From: Plazaster borealis
Taxonomy: Eukaryota > Echinodermata > Asteroidea > Forcipulatida > Labidiasteridae
DNA: 64,000 nt
Direction of reading: 5' to 3'
Assembly (NCBI GenBank): GCA_021014325.1
Contig: CM037475.1
Location: 589,001 to 653,000, forward strand
This document shows, one piece after another, positions 11,881 to 24,604 of the stretch. A program made the translations under genes and the position numbers. The notes beneath the pieces are model-generated. The model did not search any database and had not been told where the DNA came from. It worked only from the letters and a program-made list of their open reading frames with translations. Position 1 is the first letter of the stretch, and the number at the start of each line of letters is the position of its first letter.

Positions 11881-14800
11881 CAAGTCTTACTTGTAAGTTT
11901 AATTTCAGTTTTCTATCGATTTTATGAGCAGGGTCTGGGAGGGCACATTTTTTTTTGTATGGCAGTTTTGTTTTACTTCTGCCCTTCCATGATCGGCCTC
12001 TGCTCGTTTATAGTTTTATCCAAAGCATACGTGGGTAAAAATGAGTCATAAGTCATTGGTAATTAGCATCGTTCATGTGAGTGGAAATGCGAGTCAGATC
12101 AAGTACTAGCAAGCTCAAAGATCATTGGGTTGGTTAATCACGGAATACAAAGATAAAAACATTCACTGTCTCTCTTCATAATTTAAAGTTTTGTTTTTTC
12201 ACTGTGAATGGAAAGTGGTAGCATGTTCGAATAACAACGACTCTCTGATGGATTGACTGTCCCGAAGGGTTCTAATAAAGTTCAGCGTACAAGCTTTAAG
12301 ACATCGCTGAAGGAAAACCAAGAATACATTTTGTATCTATATCTTAACCAACAGAACCCTTGTAACTCATTATTGGATTATAAAGTCCGACGAGAAGATA
12401 TCTTATAAAGGCATATCATTTCAAAAGATAAAACAAACTTGAAGAGTCTTGAGTCGTCTCTATCCTAATGCATCTCTTTAATTGAAACTTGACGCGTGTT
12501 CTGATATGTGCTTCTTTTTGTATAAACACCGTCGGTGGTCACCTTCAGGGAACCATAGTGCTCGTGATGGCTCTTCCCATGCCATCAGCACCAATGCTAG
12601 GTGTGGAGAAGTGAAGACGTAAGGCTTGCCTCTATCTTATACATCCGATATGGACCCTTATCTTGAGTTCATCATGCAGGCATCGAGCCTCCAAGAGAAT
12701 TAAGTTACATGAAAACTCAAACTATAAGCTGCTTAAGTGCAACACCGAGTGCTCATTTTGCAATATTGTTTTCAATTTATTCAATGCGTTGTCTAATTTC
12801 GAGTTTTCCCACCCAATAGGGAAGTTTGATACTGAAACATTAAATCCGTATTACAAAGCTATGTTTAATTCTGATCTACAATGAAAACATGGTGGTCATC
12901 TCTTGTTGTACAATACCTACATCAGTTCTCTCGTTTTAGGAATTCCCAATTTTATGCAGGCTCTTGAATCATCGAGCTACATTGAAACAGTTGCATTCCT
13001 GCATCCCAGTATAATGTTGAATCAATCAAGTTGTGCTGAAGAGTCGAGACACGTCTTATGCGCGTAAAGAGTACGATCACGAATTGGTAATATTGATACG
13101 TGGTCATGGAGCTCTGATTAAAACGTAGACGGGCTCTATAATGAACCCTGTAACCAGAACTTAAGCATTTATTGTATTAATACACAAGGATGCAAAGGAA
13201 GACATTAATATGGGGGGAAAATCATACGAACGGGTAGAGGCAAAATGCATAATAAAAAGCAAAATATGATACGTTTCATTGATAAGCAGCCACAGCATCC
13301 GATAACGTGAACATTAAAGCATGAAATACAATAAGTCATAGCTCATTGTATACTCATAATGACTGGTCCAACTCCAGGGCCAAGAATTGTTTGGAGATAT
13401 ATCAATTCATCCACTCAAGAAACAGTAGGACAAAGACAAAACTGAGCTACGTATGTAACTTTAACCTGTGGAATATTTGATGAGAGTACTGTGATATAGA
13501 CTTTGAGCAGTAGATGTGTTAGAAAATGTAATCGATCTAAGTATGTGTTATTTTCGTCAGATACCTTTGGTCAGGTCTCTGGATTCAATCATGAATGGTC
13601 TTAACCTTTAAAACTAAGGGGAAATCATTCAGTGAAGTCTGATGTTGTATTCACATTCACACATTATAGCCATTGTAGTGCGGTGAGAACTACCAAAGAC
13701 AGAGGTAAATGATACACATTTAAAAATATGTTTGTCATTTTTCCGCAATGAGGGATTCAGAAGTACATTGATGTTTATTACATCGTAATAAGCAGATGAC
13801 TAAATATTCTTATTGCATAAAAGTGAAGCTCTTGTTTGCCCAGCACGGTAAACAAATTAACCATGAACTTTAGAGAAAAGTCATGAATAAATGTAAGGAA
13901 AATTAACATTGTTACAAAACATCGATCTGAAAAGATCTTCTGACCTTTCTAGAGCTGCAGGAGAAAATGACATCAAGTAATGGTACCGCTTGGCAGAGAG
14001 GTTGTAAGCGCAATGCGTAAACAGAAGGCGTATCAAAGCGATTTCAAACCACGTGACACTTTCAATTGAGTCACCCTCCTTAAAACAACTGAGCCCAGCC
14101 CCGAAATTGTTACTCGATTTTCACAAATTATTTAGAGTGTTATTTTATTTCTGACATTGAAACCAAGGATGCCTTAGGGCTAACTTACTGTAATATTGCT
14201 GACTATGAGCCGTACAGGGTAAGTCCTGTATACTCTTTATTAATGAGCGGCTGAGTTCGTTTACGTGCACTTCCAATCATATGAGTATCCACAAACAACA
14301 GTTTGTCCTAATGACACAAGCATCATGATCGATCATGCTGGGATTCGAACCCACATCAATCCAACCGTGGAATCCAATAAATCCTCCACCAGGAGAAATC
14401 GCACAACTCTGTGAAGAGGTCACACCTAAGCGACTCGAACCACCTCGCTATAACTTGGTGATCTCTAATAGTTGTATGGTGTGATGACCAGGTAGATTCG
14501 AACCAGCAACGCCATCACCATCAGCCCCAAATACACCCAGTGGGATGTGAAGGCAATGTAGACCCCATCTGATCAGCAACTGATCGATGCTACGATCTGA
14601 GCTACAAGTGGATTTTAACAAAAACCAAACTTACTTTACCAACAGCCAATTATTGTTGAACAACGACCACTATTTCATAAAACATTAGTATAGTTTGGTA
14701 ATAAGGTGTGTAGAAATTGACGCTTCAATCGCACCGTTAGTGTAGGACCATACATTACGAGTATCCGTCTTAAACTACCACCTCAATCCGATGTTATCCT

Positions 14801-14931
14801 TCGATTTCAAATAAATGCAGAGGGTAGAGATTTACTTTAGACTGGTTAACAACAACTAATTGATATAATTTTGAATATCATCATGTTCAATATTACAAAG
14901 AATTTATAAACAAAAAAAGGTATGATTTTAC
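11881..14931. other. About 3 kb unassigned, with SINE fragments near 14.3-14.6 kb
   Basis: No convincing coding exon. It lies downstream of the last METTL23 exon found, so the missing C-terminal exon may be here, but I could not identify it. tRNA-like box-B complements (GGATTCGAACCC near 14341; AGATTCGAACCAGC near 14494) indicate degenerate SINEs on the minus strand at about 14330-14620. Confidence 0.4.
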
Positions 14932-17900
14932 CTTCTTTCTTGGTAGGTTATCCAACACCTTGAACTTGTTCCTTTCTCCAGAAAGAAAGAAATTGTTGCA
15001 AGAACATTTTCAAAATCTGAAAAAATATCAATAATTTTGTGCACATGCTTAAAATGTCAAGAATATATCTGTGGAAAGAAAATAGTTGTGGGTCTTGATG
15101 AAATCTGTGTCTGCGCCCAATTATAATCCCACATTTCAAGTCGAGAGGAGTAAATGACGAATACAAAATAGAAACCTATCCACTTTCATAAAATAGAAAA
15201 TAACGATGGGCATATTTAGTGGCAAAGCAAACATTATGCATGGCATTATTTGAAACACTGAAGGTTAGTTCATGTTTTGTTGATTGGTTGCATATCTCTA
15301 TTCTGGAAAATCTGTTTATCAACAACGGGTTATAAATGCTTTCCAGCTTTTGGCCCTTTAACTCAAATCATGACCCATGTTGTCTCAAAGAACATCAACC
15401 CTATGTGCTAACATTTCACATGTCGTTTATTTTACTTTATTTCTTTAAAACCACATTTTGAATCAATGTTACATTTCAAAATCAAGTCGTTGCAGCATTC
15501 CTTTAAGACATCTTAACTTAAGGTAAATACTCCCACTGTAGACTCCCCAGAGTAAAAAGAGATGGAGACAAACTCTCCAAGCTTCCTTCCAGAAAATCCA
15601 ATTACGGAATCTAAGTCAATCCTTAGGGTTCAGAATTCGCTTCCAACGGACTCGCCATGGTGACGTTTGAGTTGAAAATAGAACATGAACTTTACATCAC
15701 AACAACATAAAATATGTAACTGTTACTTAGAATGTAGGATCATATAAACAATACATTGATCATAAATGGCCGGAAAATAGCGTACGCTATTATAGGGGGT
15801 TTTCTTCCATGTTTAAAAAAAATAGAATTACGCATTTTAATTTTAGTAAACGTGTAATTTTTGCACAAATTTGTTTGTGGAGCATCTGATACATTTGCAA
15901 ACATAATTACCTCATTTATTAAACACTGTTTTAATGTTTTGATACTAAGATTTAGAAATTTGAAATTTTGAAATAGATTTCGATGAATATTAAAACATTA
16001 CATATGAGACCATAACCCGAGCACATCAATTTAATGACATTCCAATCCATAAATTGGTTTATGATAATTGTTTTGAAAACTAATACATAGCTTAAAAATA
16101 TTATGTAAATGCATTTCAAGGAGGTCTGTAGTTTAACTTCGATTTGATAGATGACGGAAATGATGAAGAGTTGTGGATATATCAAACGTGGATCCGTCCG
16201 GTATTAAAAGATTTAAACAATCCCTAAAACTAGGATTCTGTAAATTCAGGACGTCATCTAGATCTGGGAATTCTTCTTTCATGCAAATTGATGTTCTGAT
16301 TTCAAACGGAGGTCAATAGTATTAAGATTGACCATTGAGTATTCAAATAATCCTAATTTGCATAACCCTGCACGATGTAAAGGATTATAATGAAAATTAA
16401 TTATTTGGATCTCGTAATTGTTTTTCTGCTAACTGTAATATATTCAAGTGGAATGAAGTAACTGATACACTTGAGTCATTTAATTTGAATTGAATACACG
16501 AGTGGATTTCTAGCAGATGCATTTAATACCATAAGTTTGCTGCAGGCTTCTAGGCTGATCCATTAGGCTAGGCAAAATGCACACTTGAGTAACACACGTG
16601 ACCACACGTAACACACGTATACGCACGCGCAAATGCAGTCGACAAAGGGGCGGGGCTTAATGGACCAGACTCGAGTAATTGCAAGGAAAATGTGACAACA
16701 AAATAACGACGACTACAACTATGATCTCGAGTTAAGCCCATTGATTAAGTAAACTTCTTTACATTTGAAATGTCACCACTAATCAACAACTCATGCCTAC
16801 ATTCAGCAGGACATTAATCACCTGGGTTTTTTGTGTGTTTTTTAAATGTTTATTTAAGTTTGTACAATGTGCTCACTTTATTTTTTAAACTTACTACATT
16901 TATAACCCTAACTGGGAACTCAATGTTTGTATTATTCCAATTTGTTTACTTTGACCGCAGTCTCAGGTGCTCCACTATACAGAAGGCCAGTCCTTCCCTG
17001 TATGTATGAAAGTATGAATGAAATAAAACAAACAAACAAACAAACAAACAACACTAAAGAGTCGACAAATATATTAAAAAGTAGTTAATTCATCTCCTGT
17101 CTGCCCAGATTGTTTCTATTGTTTTCAAAACGGGAAAATGAAATAGTGTTCTTACGAAGAAATATAAACAACCATTATCATAACAAACAGTATTTTTGTT
17201 CAAAGCCAAATTGGTATCTTGGAACATATACATAAGTAAAAGTGGCTATACAGACTTGTCAATCATATAAATAAAGATACATCAATAGATGAATACACAT
17301 CTGCATCATCTGTTGGGATCTAATTTGTGTTTATCACAAGTCACATTCCTCATGTGCCATCCGCACAATCAATGTGTGATCAGTCAAGATTGTTTTACTA
17401 TTGGTTAAAGGAATGTTATATCAATGGGGAAGAGCAGATTTTACAACTGTAAGCTACATCAATGGAGAAGAGCAGATTCACTCCAATCATCAAGTTTTAC
17501 AACTGTAATCTACATCATTGGGAAGAACAGATTCACTCCAATCATCAAGTTTTACAACTGTAAGCTACATCTTTGGGAAGAGCAGATTCACTCCAATCAT
17601 CAAGTTTTAAAACTGTAAGCTACATCATTGGGAAGAACAGATTCACTCCAATCATCAAGTTTTACAACTGTATACAGCTACATCTTTGGGAAGAGCAGAT
17701 TCACTCCAATCATCAAGTTTTAAAACTGTAAGCTCAATCATTGGGAAGAGTAGATTCACTCCAATCACTACGACGACTTCAGGTTTAATCAGAACTATGT
17801 TTTTGGTTTGTTTCTACTTCACAAGTTAAAACACTGGCATGAAGGGTTTCCCTACACAAACCACTACTCCAAAAAGCACCAAGCAAGTAGTGCGTTTAAA

Positions 17901-19662
17901 TCATACAGGACTGTACGCAAGAATTACATCATTTAATATGTAAGAATTACATCATTTTAATATGCAAGATTTACATCATTTTAATATGCAAGATTTACAT
18001 CATTTTAATGTGCTCACATTGTAAGCAATTCACACCTTCAATTTTTAAAAAATGAGTCAATATGATAAAGTAACTAACATAAGAAGTTACTATAAATAAG
18101 CAGTAAACCTGCGGGTACAACCATGTGTAAAAATCTCTTTTGTGGGAGTGTTGGCTCCGAAAAGAGCCGGTGTGGTCTCGACGTTTCGAACAGTATACTC
18201 TATACTCTTCTCTGTTCATTCTCCTGAAGACGAGCAGAGTATACTGTTTGAAACGTCGAGACCACACCGGCTCTTTTCAGAGCCAAGACTCCCACAAAAG
18301 AGATTTTTACACATGGTTGTACCCGCAAGTTTACTATTCATTTATAGGTACTTCTTATTTTTCAACACCATGCAAAGTTTCAAACAACACTAAAGTAACT
18401 AACCTTTGGTATCATAAAAACAGTCTGAAGCCAGAATGACATCAAATGTTGGAAGTTGGAAAATCTCAGGTGGGAACTCCCCCCAGGAGAGACCTACTAT
18501 ATCTACAGAGTCCTCTAGGTCATTGGCCTTGCATGACTTGAGACAGTTTTCCAGACAGCGAGGGTATCTTGAATGGTCAGAGAGAGTGACCACTGCTCCA
18601 CATGTTGCTGCTAAGACACCTGGTAGAGCTGTGCCAGCTCCAAGCTATGAGGAATAATGAAAGGGTTTCAACAAAGTGATTCACAATTACATTTTTAAAG
18701 GTAAATTTGATTTGATTTTAGAACATTTAAAGTTGCATGGCCTGAGTTTTTGACAAAAGAAATTTTCTTTTAGCATTTTTGTTTTAACAAATGTTGACAG
18801 ATGATGCTGTTTTAATACAAAACACACAAAAACTTTCGCATAGGGGCCTATGCCAAGGAAAATGCAACAAAATACATGTAACATGCAAAATTGTTTGTAG
18901 TACATGGCTGATGGATGTGAGATAATGTCCGAATCCCAATGATAAATCATTTTAGTTTTTAATTAACTTCCACTTATCATTGGTGGATTTTTGTGTGCAA
19001 TACCTACCATATGTAATTGAAAGCTTATAAATGTCTTGAATTTTTAAAAATAGCTGTTTAAAGTTAATTCCAAATTTTTGGGGTCAAATCAGCAAAAAAA
19101 AATACTATGGCCAAATATTGTATTTAAACTCACCTCCAGGACTCTCTTGCCACAAATCCACTTTCTTTTTGTCCAAATATACTGAGCTAAGACAGGTGCG
19201 CAGGGCCATACATACATCCCATAGGCAGGATCAACCACCTAGTGTCAAGAATAAACACACACAAAAAGCTCAATGTGGTACCATATCCCTTCTTCTTGAA
19301 AGTATTTTTCTTCTTGATAATGTTTCTTTTTCGCTAATGCTGGTGCCATGTGCAACACCAAAACAAAAACAATGGATGCCTATCATATCTCACAATTCGC
19401 AAATTAGAAGATTTATGTAGGTTATTGGCTAGCTGCAATAATCGTAACCCTCCGTCCTCCCGTCTGTGATTGTCGGGAGGATGGTGGATTAGGATTATCG
19501 CAACTAGTTATTGGCATATGAGACAAAACATGATTGAGACCAACCAACCTCTGGGATCTTGACCTCTATCTCATCTTCTGTTTCCTCCTTGACCTCGTCT
19601 TGGAATGTGAAAACTTTCAAACTTTCCACAATCTTTGAACCCGGAGTCTCATCAAATTGCAT
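14932..19662 (-). CDS. METTL23: METTL23-like methyltransferase, C-terminal exon not found
   Basis: Four minus-strand exons splice in frame: 19549-19662, 19134-19238, 18404-18644 and 14932-15016. Together they encode 181 residues plus two bases, all with GT/AG borders. The first exon extends to an AG at 19680; ATG 19662 is the first in frame, and an upstream exon is possible. Seen: DPAYGMYVWPCAPVLAQY, then the SAM-binding motif I LELGAGTALPGVLAA (about residues 72-86), LSDHSRYPRCLENC, LSWGEFPPEIF, then FDVILASDCFYD and DFENVLATISFFLEKG. Order and spacing match METTL23, about 190 residues in human and reported there as a histone H3 arginine methyltransferase acting in the nucleus. The final 30-60 residues were not located. 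The 3.4 kb last intron holds tandem repeats and a hairpin element starting 13 bases after the exon 18404-18644 donor. Confidence 0.85.
15017..17425. other. METTL23 intron, 5'-distal part
   Basis: Intronic DNA without recognised coding. Near 16970-17050 is a probable LINE 3' end (GTATGAATGAAATAAA followed by (ACAA)n). Confidence 0.5.
17426..17775. repeat. 56-base tandem repeat, about six units
   Basis: Units share GGGAAGAGCAGATTCACTCC and CATCAAGTTTTACAACTG with few substitutions. Lies in the METTL23 intron. Confidence 0.9.
17925..18010. repeat. 26-base tandem repeat, about four units
   Basis: Units approximate ATTTACATCATTTTAATATG with GCAAG linkers. Immediately precedes the hairpin element. 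Confidence 0.85.
18066..18403. mobile_element. Hairpin retroposon with 13-base target duplication (copy 2)
   Basis: TAAAGTAACTAAC at 18066-18078 is repeated at 18391-18403. The insert is a long palindrome: GCGGGTACAACCATGTGTAA, GTGGGAGTGTTGGCTC and GGTGTGGTCTCGACGTTTCG on the left return as reverse complements on the right. A tail with CACCATGCAAAGTTTC matches copy 1 at 10616-10856. This copy has an extra inner arm (AACAGTATACTCT). The right target duplication forms the first 13 bases after the METTL23 exon donor. Confidence 0.85.
19421..19515. mobile_element. 77-base hairpin element with 9-base target duplication
   Basis: GTTATTGGC at 19421-19429 and 19507-19515 flank an imperfect hairpin (TAGCTGCAATAATCGTAA pairing with GGATTATCGCAACTA; CCGTCCTCCCG with CGGGAGGATGG). 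Located in a METTL23 intron. Confidence 0.7.
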
Positions 19663-19879
19663 GCGTGTGCCGTTCAAGCCTGCAATTTAGAAATAAGGAC
19701 ACAGTAATGTAACAAAATGGTAAGTATATATTTTCTCCTTAAGTTACTGTCTTCTTGTCACTGGCAGTCAAGATGATTTAACACTTCAGAAAACAATTCA
19801 GCTCCTTCACTGCTTCAGAAACTGTATTGTAGAAGTTTAGCTGGAATCAGGTTAAGTTAACCAACCCACCTACCATCAC

Positions 19880-20614
19880 CCGTGAGCCTTATAGGAGTCA
19901 CACATTTTGGGCCTCCGTAACACTATACATTTTCAAAATGGTCATTGAATGATAGTTCAACATTTTCTGGTCTTCAGCCAGCACTAACTTCAGTTTCCTT
20001 TGTACTACTCACCTAAAACTTTCTCAACACATTGTACATATATCACAAGGCTAGCGCATCACTTTTGCCGAATTTCATGCAAAAACCTTTAAAAAAATAT
20101 TCTTACTCAATGATACTTACGGCTGTTTTGCTGTCAACAAAGCACACCCAATGCTTGCGACCAACCATTCTGTGAAAGGGGTGATACAAGAGCCCCAAGT
20201 CTTCCGGAGAACACCGCATTGTCTTTATTTGTGCACTATGGTACATGTGCACCGTGATTAAATGAGGCAAGGTGTTTTGTAACACCCCTTCCACAGAATG
20301 GTTGTTTCGCGCATTCCGGTTCAAGCGTTGAGTGTGCTTTGTTAACAGCAAAACAGCAACGAGTATTGAGTAAGGAATTTCATTTTTTTAGGAGGTTTTT
20401 GCATGTAATTCGGCAAAAGTGATGCGCTACTATTGTGAATGTATGTACAGCATGTTGAGAAAGTTTTAGGTGAATAGTATAGTAGTACAAAGGAAACTGA
20501 AGTTATAGTGCTGGTTGAAGACCAGAAAATGTTGAACTATCGTATCAATGACTTGAAAACATATCGCTATCGAGGCCAAAAATGTGTGACGGGAGCCTTA
20601 TAGTTCTAGAAGTA
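19880..20614. mobile_element. Large foldback element of about 0.7 kb
   Basis: Left arm about 19885-20200, right arm about 20290-20605. For example AACATTTTCTGGTCTTCAGC and ACTTCAGTTTCCTTTGTACT on the left return as reverse complements on the right near 20450-20545, and so does TTTTGCTGTCAACAAAGC. The right end reads GAGCCTTATAGTTCTAGAAG, shared with the mini hairpin at 38329-38380. ORF 20103-20351 is simply the arms and has no recognised protein. Confidence 0.8.
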
Positions 20615-22545
20615 CCCACCATCCACTCTACCCCCCCCCCCCCGTTTTATTTTTTGAATTCTGACATTCCTATTCTAACAAAATAAACTTGTTTATTTTA
20701 TACATTTTATGATTTTATTTTTTATCATTCATTAAAAAGTTCACAATTACAAGCATTCTCATGACAGCGGAAGCCCCATAAATGACTGGCACTACCTAGT
20801 GACTCATCCTAAGTAAGATCTTATCTCCAGTATTTAATAATTAAATTTATTACTAAAAATCCACTACAGCTAGCACTAGCACAGCACTCCTTGATGTGTG
20901 GAGCAAGAAGGGGGCTTTGCCTAGGCAACTGTTACTTTGTCGTCTGCTAAATAAAAAAAATAAATGTGTGCATTATGTCAAATTTTTGCGGCTAACTTAA
21001 TAAACTCTTCCCAAATAATAAATGACATCTCACCAGCGACTGTTCCAGAGTTATCCAGTGAGTGACTTGGGTTTAAATCTTACTTCGGGTGACAAAAACT
21101 CCAGCATTTGTTTTAGTTAGGCGCGTTCATTTTCAACTCATTCCAAAAAATAACCACATTTGCCAGGGAATGGTTTCCATTACCCATTATAATCATTCGA
21201 AGCACTTTCATGATTCAGAAAAGAGCACCAGACTATACACGTTTCGAAAGGGCGCCCTCTTTTGTGTCTTTGTTTCGGCCCTTTCATTACCGAATTGTTT
21301 GGAGATAAAAAAACCACTGGTGACCGCATTGTTTGACCACTCAAGCGTGAAGCACACATTCTTACACAACAGAGAGCTTTCATTCAAGGACTTTTTTACA
21401 AACTTCATTATCTCCTTGAAGATACTGTTTTACAGCAAAATATGTAATAAAACAGTTCTTACTTATTGAATTCTCTTTCATATAATCCAAAAATCATTGA
21501 GATCGGTCAATAACTGTCAAAGTTCTTTGTCTATCTTTCCTAAGTGTGATTTGATAATCTGAAACACTTTTTTGTACACAACCATATGGCGCTCCGTAGG
21601 TGTTGGGCATTTCGGATCTTTCAACTCTTATTTGAAGAGATTTCAAAATAACAACCTTATTTTATTTAACCATCACTGGAAAGATCCGATCTTTCTCTTT
21701 TCAATGATGGTAAGCTTGGGTATGGAGGGTGAACATGGACAAAACTACAGCTTTATAACAAATGGCCTTTGTGCTCAGGCTTGAGTGCTTTTTTGTGTGT
21801 AAGCTTGGTCGACTAAAATCGCCAATGGTAAGGAAGAGGGGGTATGAGTGCAGTTGACTTAAGTCGCCTATGGTAGGGTGTACTTGGTGCATGCTTGAGC
21901 TCGAGGCCAAGAGCCTCATAGTCCTTGATAAGACTGGAATAGTATTCACGATTTTAGGCCCTGTAGTTTGTTCTTTTTTGTTGAATAAGGTCTATAGATC
22001 ATTGTTAAATTCATTTTATTGAACTTCAGCGAATGCTATCAGAATTTTTCAGAACCTGAATTCTGTGATTTTAAAAGTTTTATAGACAAAACAAATTTGT
22101 GGATTTTAGTTTTTCAATCTTGTAATTCAAAACTGATCAAATACCCAAACATAAACAAAAATAAAATGTTCACAACGTTAGTTTGCAGGTTCATTTTATT
22201 TAAACAAATTGAGCTTTACAAAAATATGAATATGCTAAGGGTTAATATTTCAAAAACAACTTAGTGTACGTAATTTAATCGTTGCATTATAAAAATATAT
22301 ATACAAGTAGGCATACACCCCTATGTTCCCATAACCCTTTGAGATACATGCTAGGGTTAGGTCTATGTTTGGGTTAGGGATACATTAGATGTGTCGGAAC
22401 AAAGTGGTGTAACCAAAGCCCCCCTCCCACCCCCATTTGAAATCCGACTTTTAAGATAAACAATTACTAGAGTAAATCGTTACATTTTATATTGTGATAA
22501 CTTCAACGTTTTTAAAATTACTTTCCCATTTATACGCAAATAATA
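20615..22545. other. Unassigned DNA, repeat-rich
   Basis: Includes poly-C near 20630-20643. The 126-codon ORF at 21089-21469 starts with GTG, resembles no family I know, and is likely repeat-derived. No splice-supported exon was seen. Confidence 0.3.
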
Positions 22546-24317
22546 ATAATAATAATAAGACTTGTAATGCGCACATATCCACCCTGCTGGGTGTTCAAGG
22601 CGCAGTAAAAAAACAAAAAAAACAAAAAAAAACAAAACAAAGACAAAACAGACACAACAAAATTAGTCCTTGAAAACCTGTGACATAAGATGAGTTTTGA
22701 GAAGAGATTTGAATTTTGTTGTACAAAGACAAGATCTAAGATTAAGCGGTAGAGAGTTCCAGATGCGTGGCGCAGCTGAAGAAAAAGACCTGTCACCCCA
22801 TGAGTGTCGAGACTTGGGTTCAATGAGGAGAAGCATGGAACTTGATCGAAGATTCCTTGATGGAGTGTAAACTTGAAGTAGTTCAGAAATATAGTGGGGA
22901 GCCTTGCCATTAAGTGCTTTGTGGACAATGAGCATCAGCTTGAAGATGATTCGTTGAGAGATAGGGAGCCAATGTAGTTGTTTCAGAATGGGGGTGATAG
23001 AACAGGATTTTCTAGACAGTGTCACAATGCGGGCAGCGGCATTTTGGAGGCGTTGAATACGGGAAATCTGGTTGTTAGGAAGACTGTAGAGAAGAGCATT
23101 GCCGTTGTCAAGACGAGAAGTAACAAATGCATGAATGACCTTTTCAGTGGCACTTTTGTCCAAGTACTTGCGAATCTTACCAATGTGATATGATGACAGA
23201 CGAACGATGTTGTTGATGTGTGGTTGAAGTGTCATCGATGAATCAAAAATAACCCCTAAGTTCCGAGCTTGCAGCGAGGGAGCTATCCGAGCATCACCGA
23301 TGGAAATGTAAGGCACTGAAACCTTTGTTAACTGTTGACGTGACCCAAATAGAAGGAACTCTGTCTTATCATCATTTAACTTCAGGAAGTTTTGTTGTGT
23401 CCAACGTCGAATCTCTTGGATGCATTTCTCAAGTCTTGCAATAGATGCATTGGCGTTTTCTTGAGAAGATTTTAACGTGATGTATAGCTGAGTGTCGTCT
23501 GCGTACACATGGTAATTCAGATTAAATTTCAGGATGATGTCACGAATCGGTAAAGTGTACAGCGTAAACCACTGCGGGCCCAGTACCGACCCCTGTGGCA
23601 CAGAGTAGTTCAAAACAACAGGGTCTGATATTGCGGTGCCAATACATACATGCTGAGTTCTATTGTAGAGATACGATTTGCACCATGCTAGGGCTGTGTC
23701 CTCTATGCCAAGGTAATTCTGGAGCCGAGAGAGAAGGATGTTGTGATCAACAGTGTCAAAGGCAGCACTCAAGTCTAGCAGGACTAGTGCTGTTAGGTTA
23801 CCATTGTCCATTGCAGAAAAAATATCGTTGCTCACACGGACTAGTGCAGCTTCTGTCCCATGGAAAGGCTTGTATGCTGACTGGAACACGTCGGACAGGT
23901 TGAAATTATGAATGTGATCAGAACTGCGTGATGAAACTACTCGTTCGATGACTTTTCCAAGATATTTTAAGTTTGCAACCGGTCTGTAGTTTTTGAATAT
24001 CTCCTTGTCCAGGTTTGGTTTCTTGATGAGCGGCCTGATGTAGGAAACTTTGAGGCTATCGGGGAAACAACCGGAACTGAGAGATTCGTTTACAAGATTA
24101 GTGATGTAGGGTAAAAATATATCAATGTTTTGCTTCATCATGGATGTTGACACTGGATCCAGCTCACAGGATTTTGAAGGAGATTTCATAATAACCCTTT
24201 GAATCTCAGCAACAGTGGCAGGCTCAAACACAGATAGTCTGCACTCTGGTTGAAGATGTGGCAATGTCTGCGGCACGTTGTAAGGGACTGATGAAAAAGA
24301 TGAGCGGATGTCTGAAA
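22546..24317 (-). mobile_element. CR1/L2-type LINE, 5'-truncated copy (LINE-1 of window)
   Basis: The minus strand reads an open frame from 24317 to 22663 (about 550 LINE residues) with no stop. It carries reverse transcriptase blocks: [51 protein letters not shown] with the catalytic Asp pair, and the C-terminal [20 protein letters not shown]. Homology to the longer copy at 30540-34408 begins at ISDIRSSF, so the endonuclease and ORF1 are missing. The 3' end is GCGCATTACAAGTCTTATT with (ATT)n, shown here as (AAT)n at 22546-22558. The apparent N-terminal 28 residues of the ORF come from the adjoining MITE. Confidence 0.9.
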
Positions 24318-24535
24318 TTCTAGGGGGCCACAAGGGGGTGCACCATAGTGGGAAAGTCTGGCCATTTTTCTTACAAACCCTTACAAAAAAATACGCAGAC
24401 AATGTATTTTTTTTACACTACGTCAGATTATATCTCATAAAAAATATTAAATGGCATAACAAGAGCAAGGGGTTTGTAAGAAAAATGGCCAGACTTTCCC
24501 ACTATGGTGCACCCCCTTGTGGCCCCCTAGAATTT
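24315..24535. mobile_element. MITE with perfect 66-base inverted termini
   Basis: Arms 24315-24380 and 24470-24535 are exact reverse complements over 66 bases (start AAATTCTAGGGGGCCACAAG). The loop is about 90 bases and A/T rich. The element begins exactly where LINE homology stops. Confidence 0.9.
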
Positions 24536-24604
24536 GACTCTAGTTTCGGCACGGGTGGGTGTAACCGATGTGAAGGCCTATGTTCCTTGTGATAGCTCAG
24601 GAAA

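Noticed and set aside
12541..12620. Candidate last exon of METTL23
   Set aside because: No frame gives the expected motif, and no acceptor AG with the right phase precedes it.
21089..21469. 126-residue protein gene
   Set aside because: Starts at GTG, has no recognised domain, no splice context and is overlapped by open frames on the other strand.
22978..23193. Plus-strand ORF within the LINE
   Set aside because: Shadow of the minus-strand reverse transcriptase frame; the same applies to 23595-23903 and 33738-33920.
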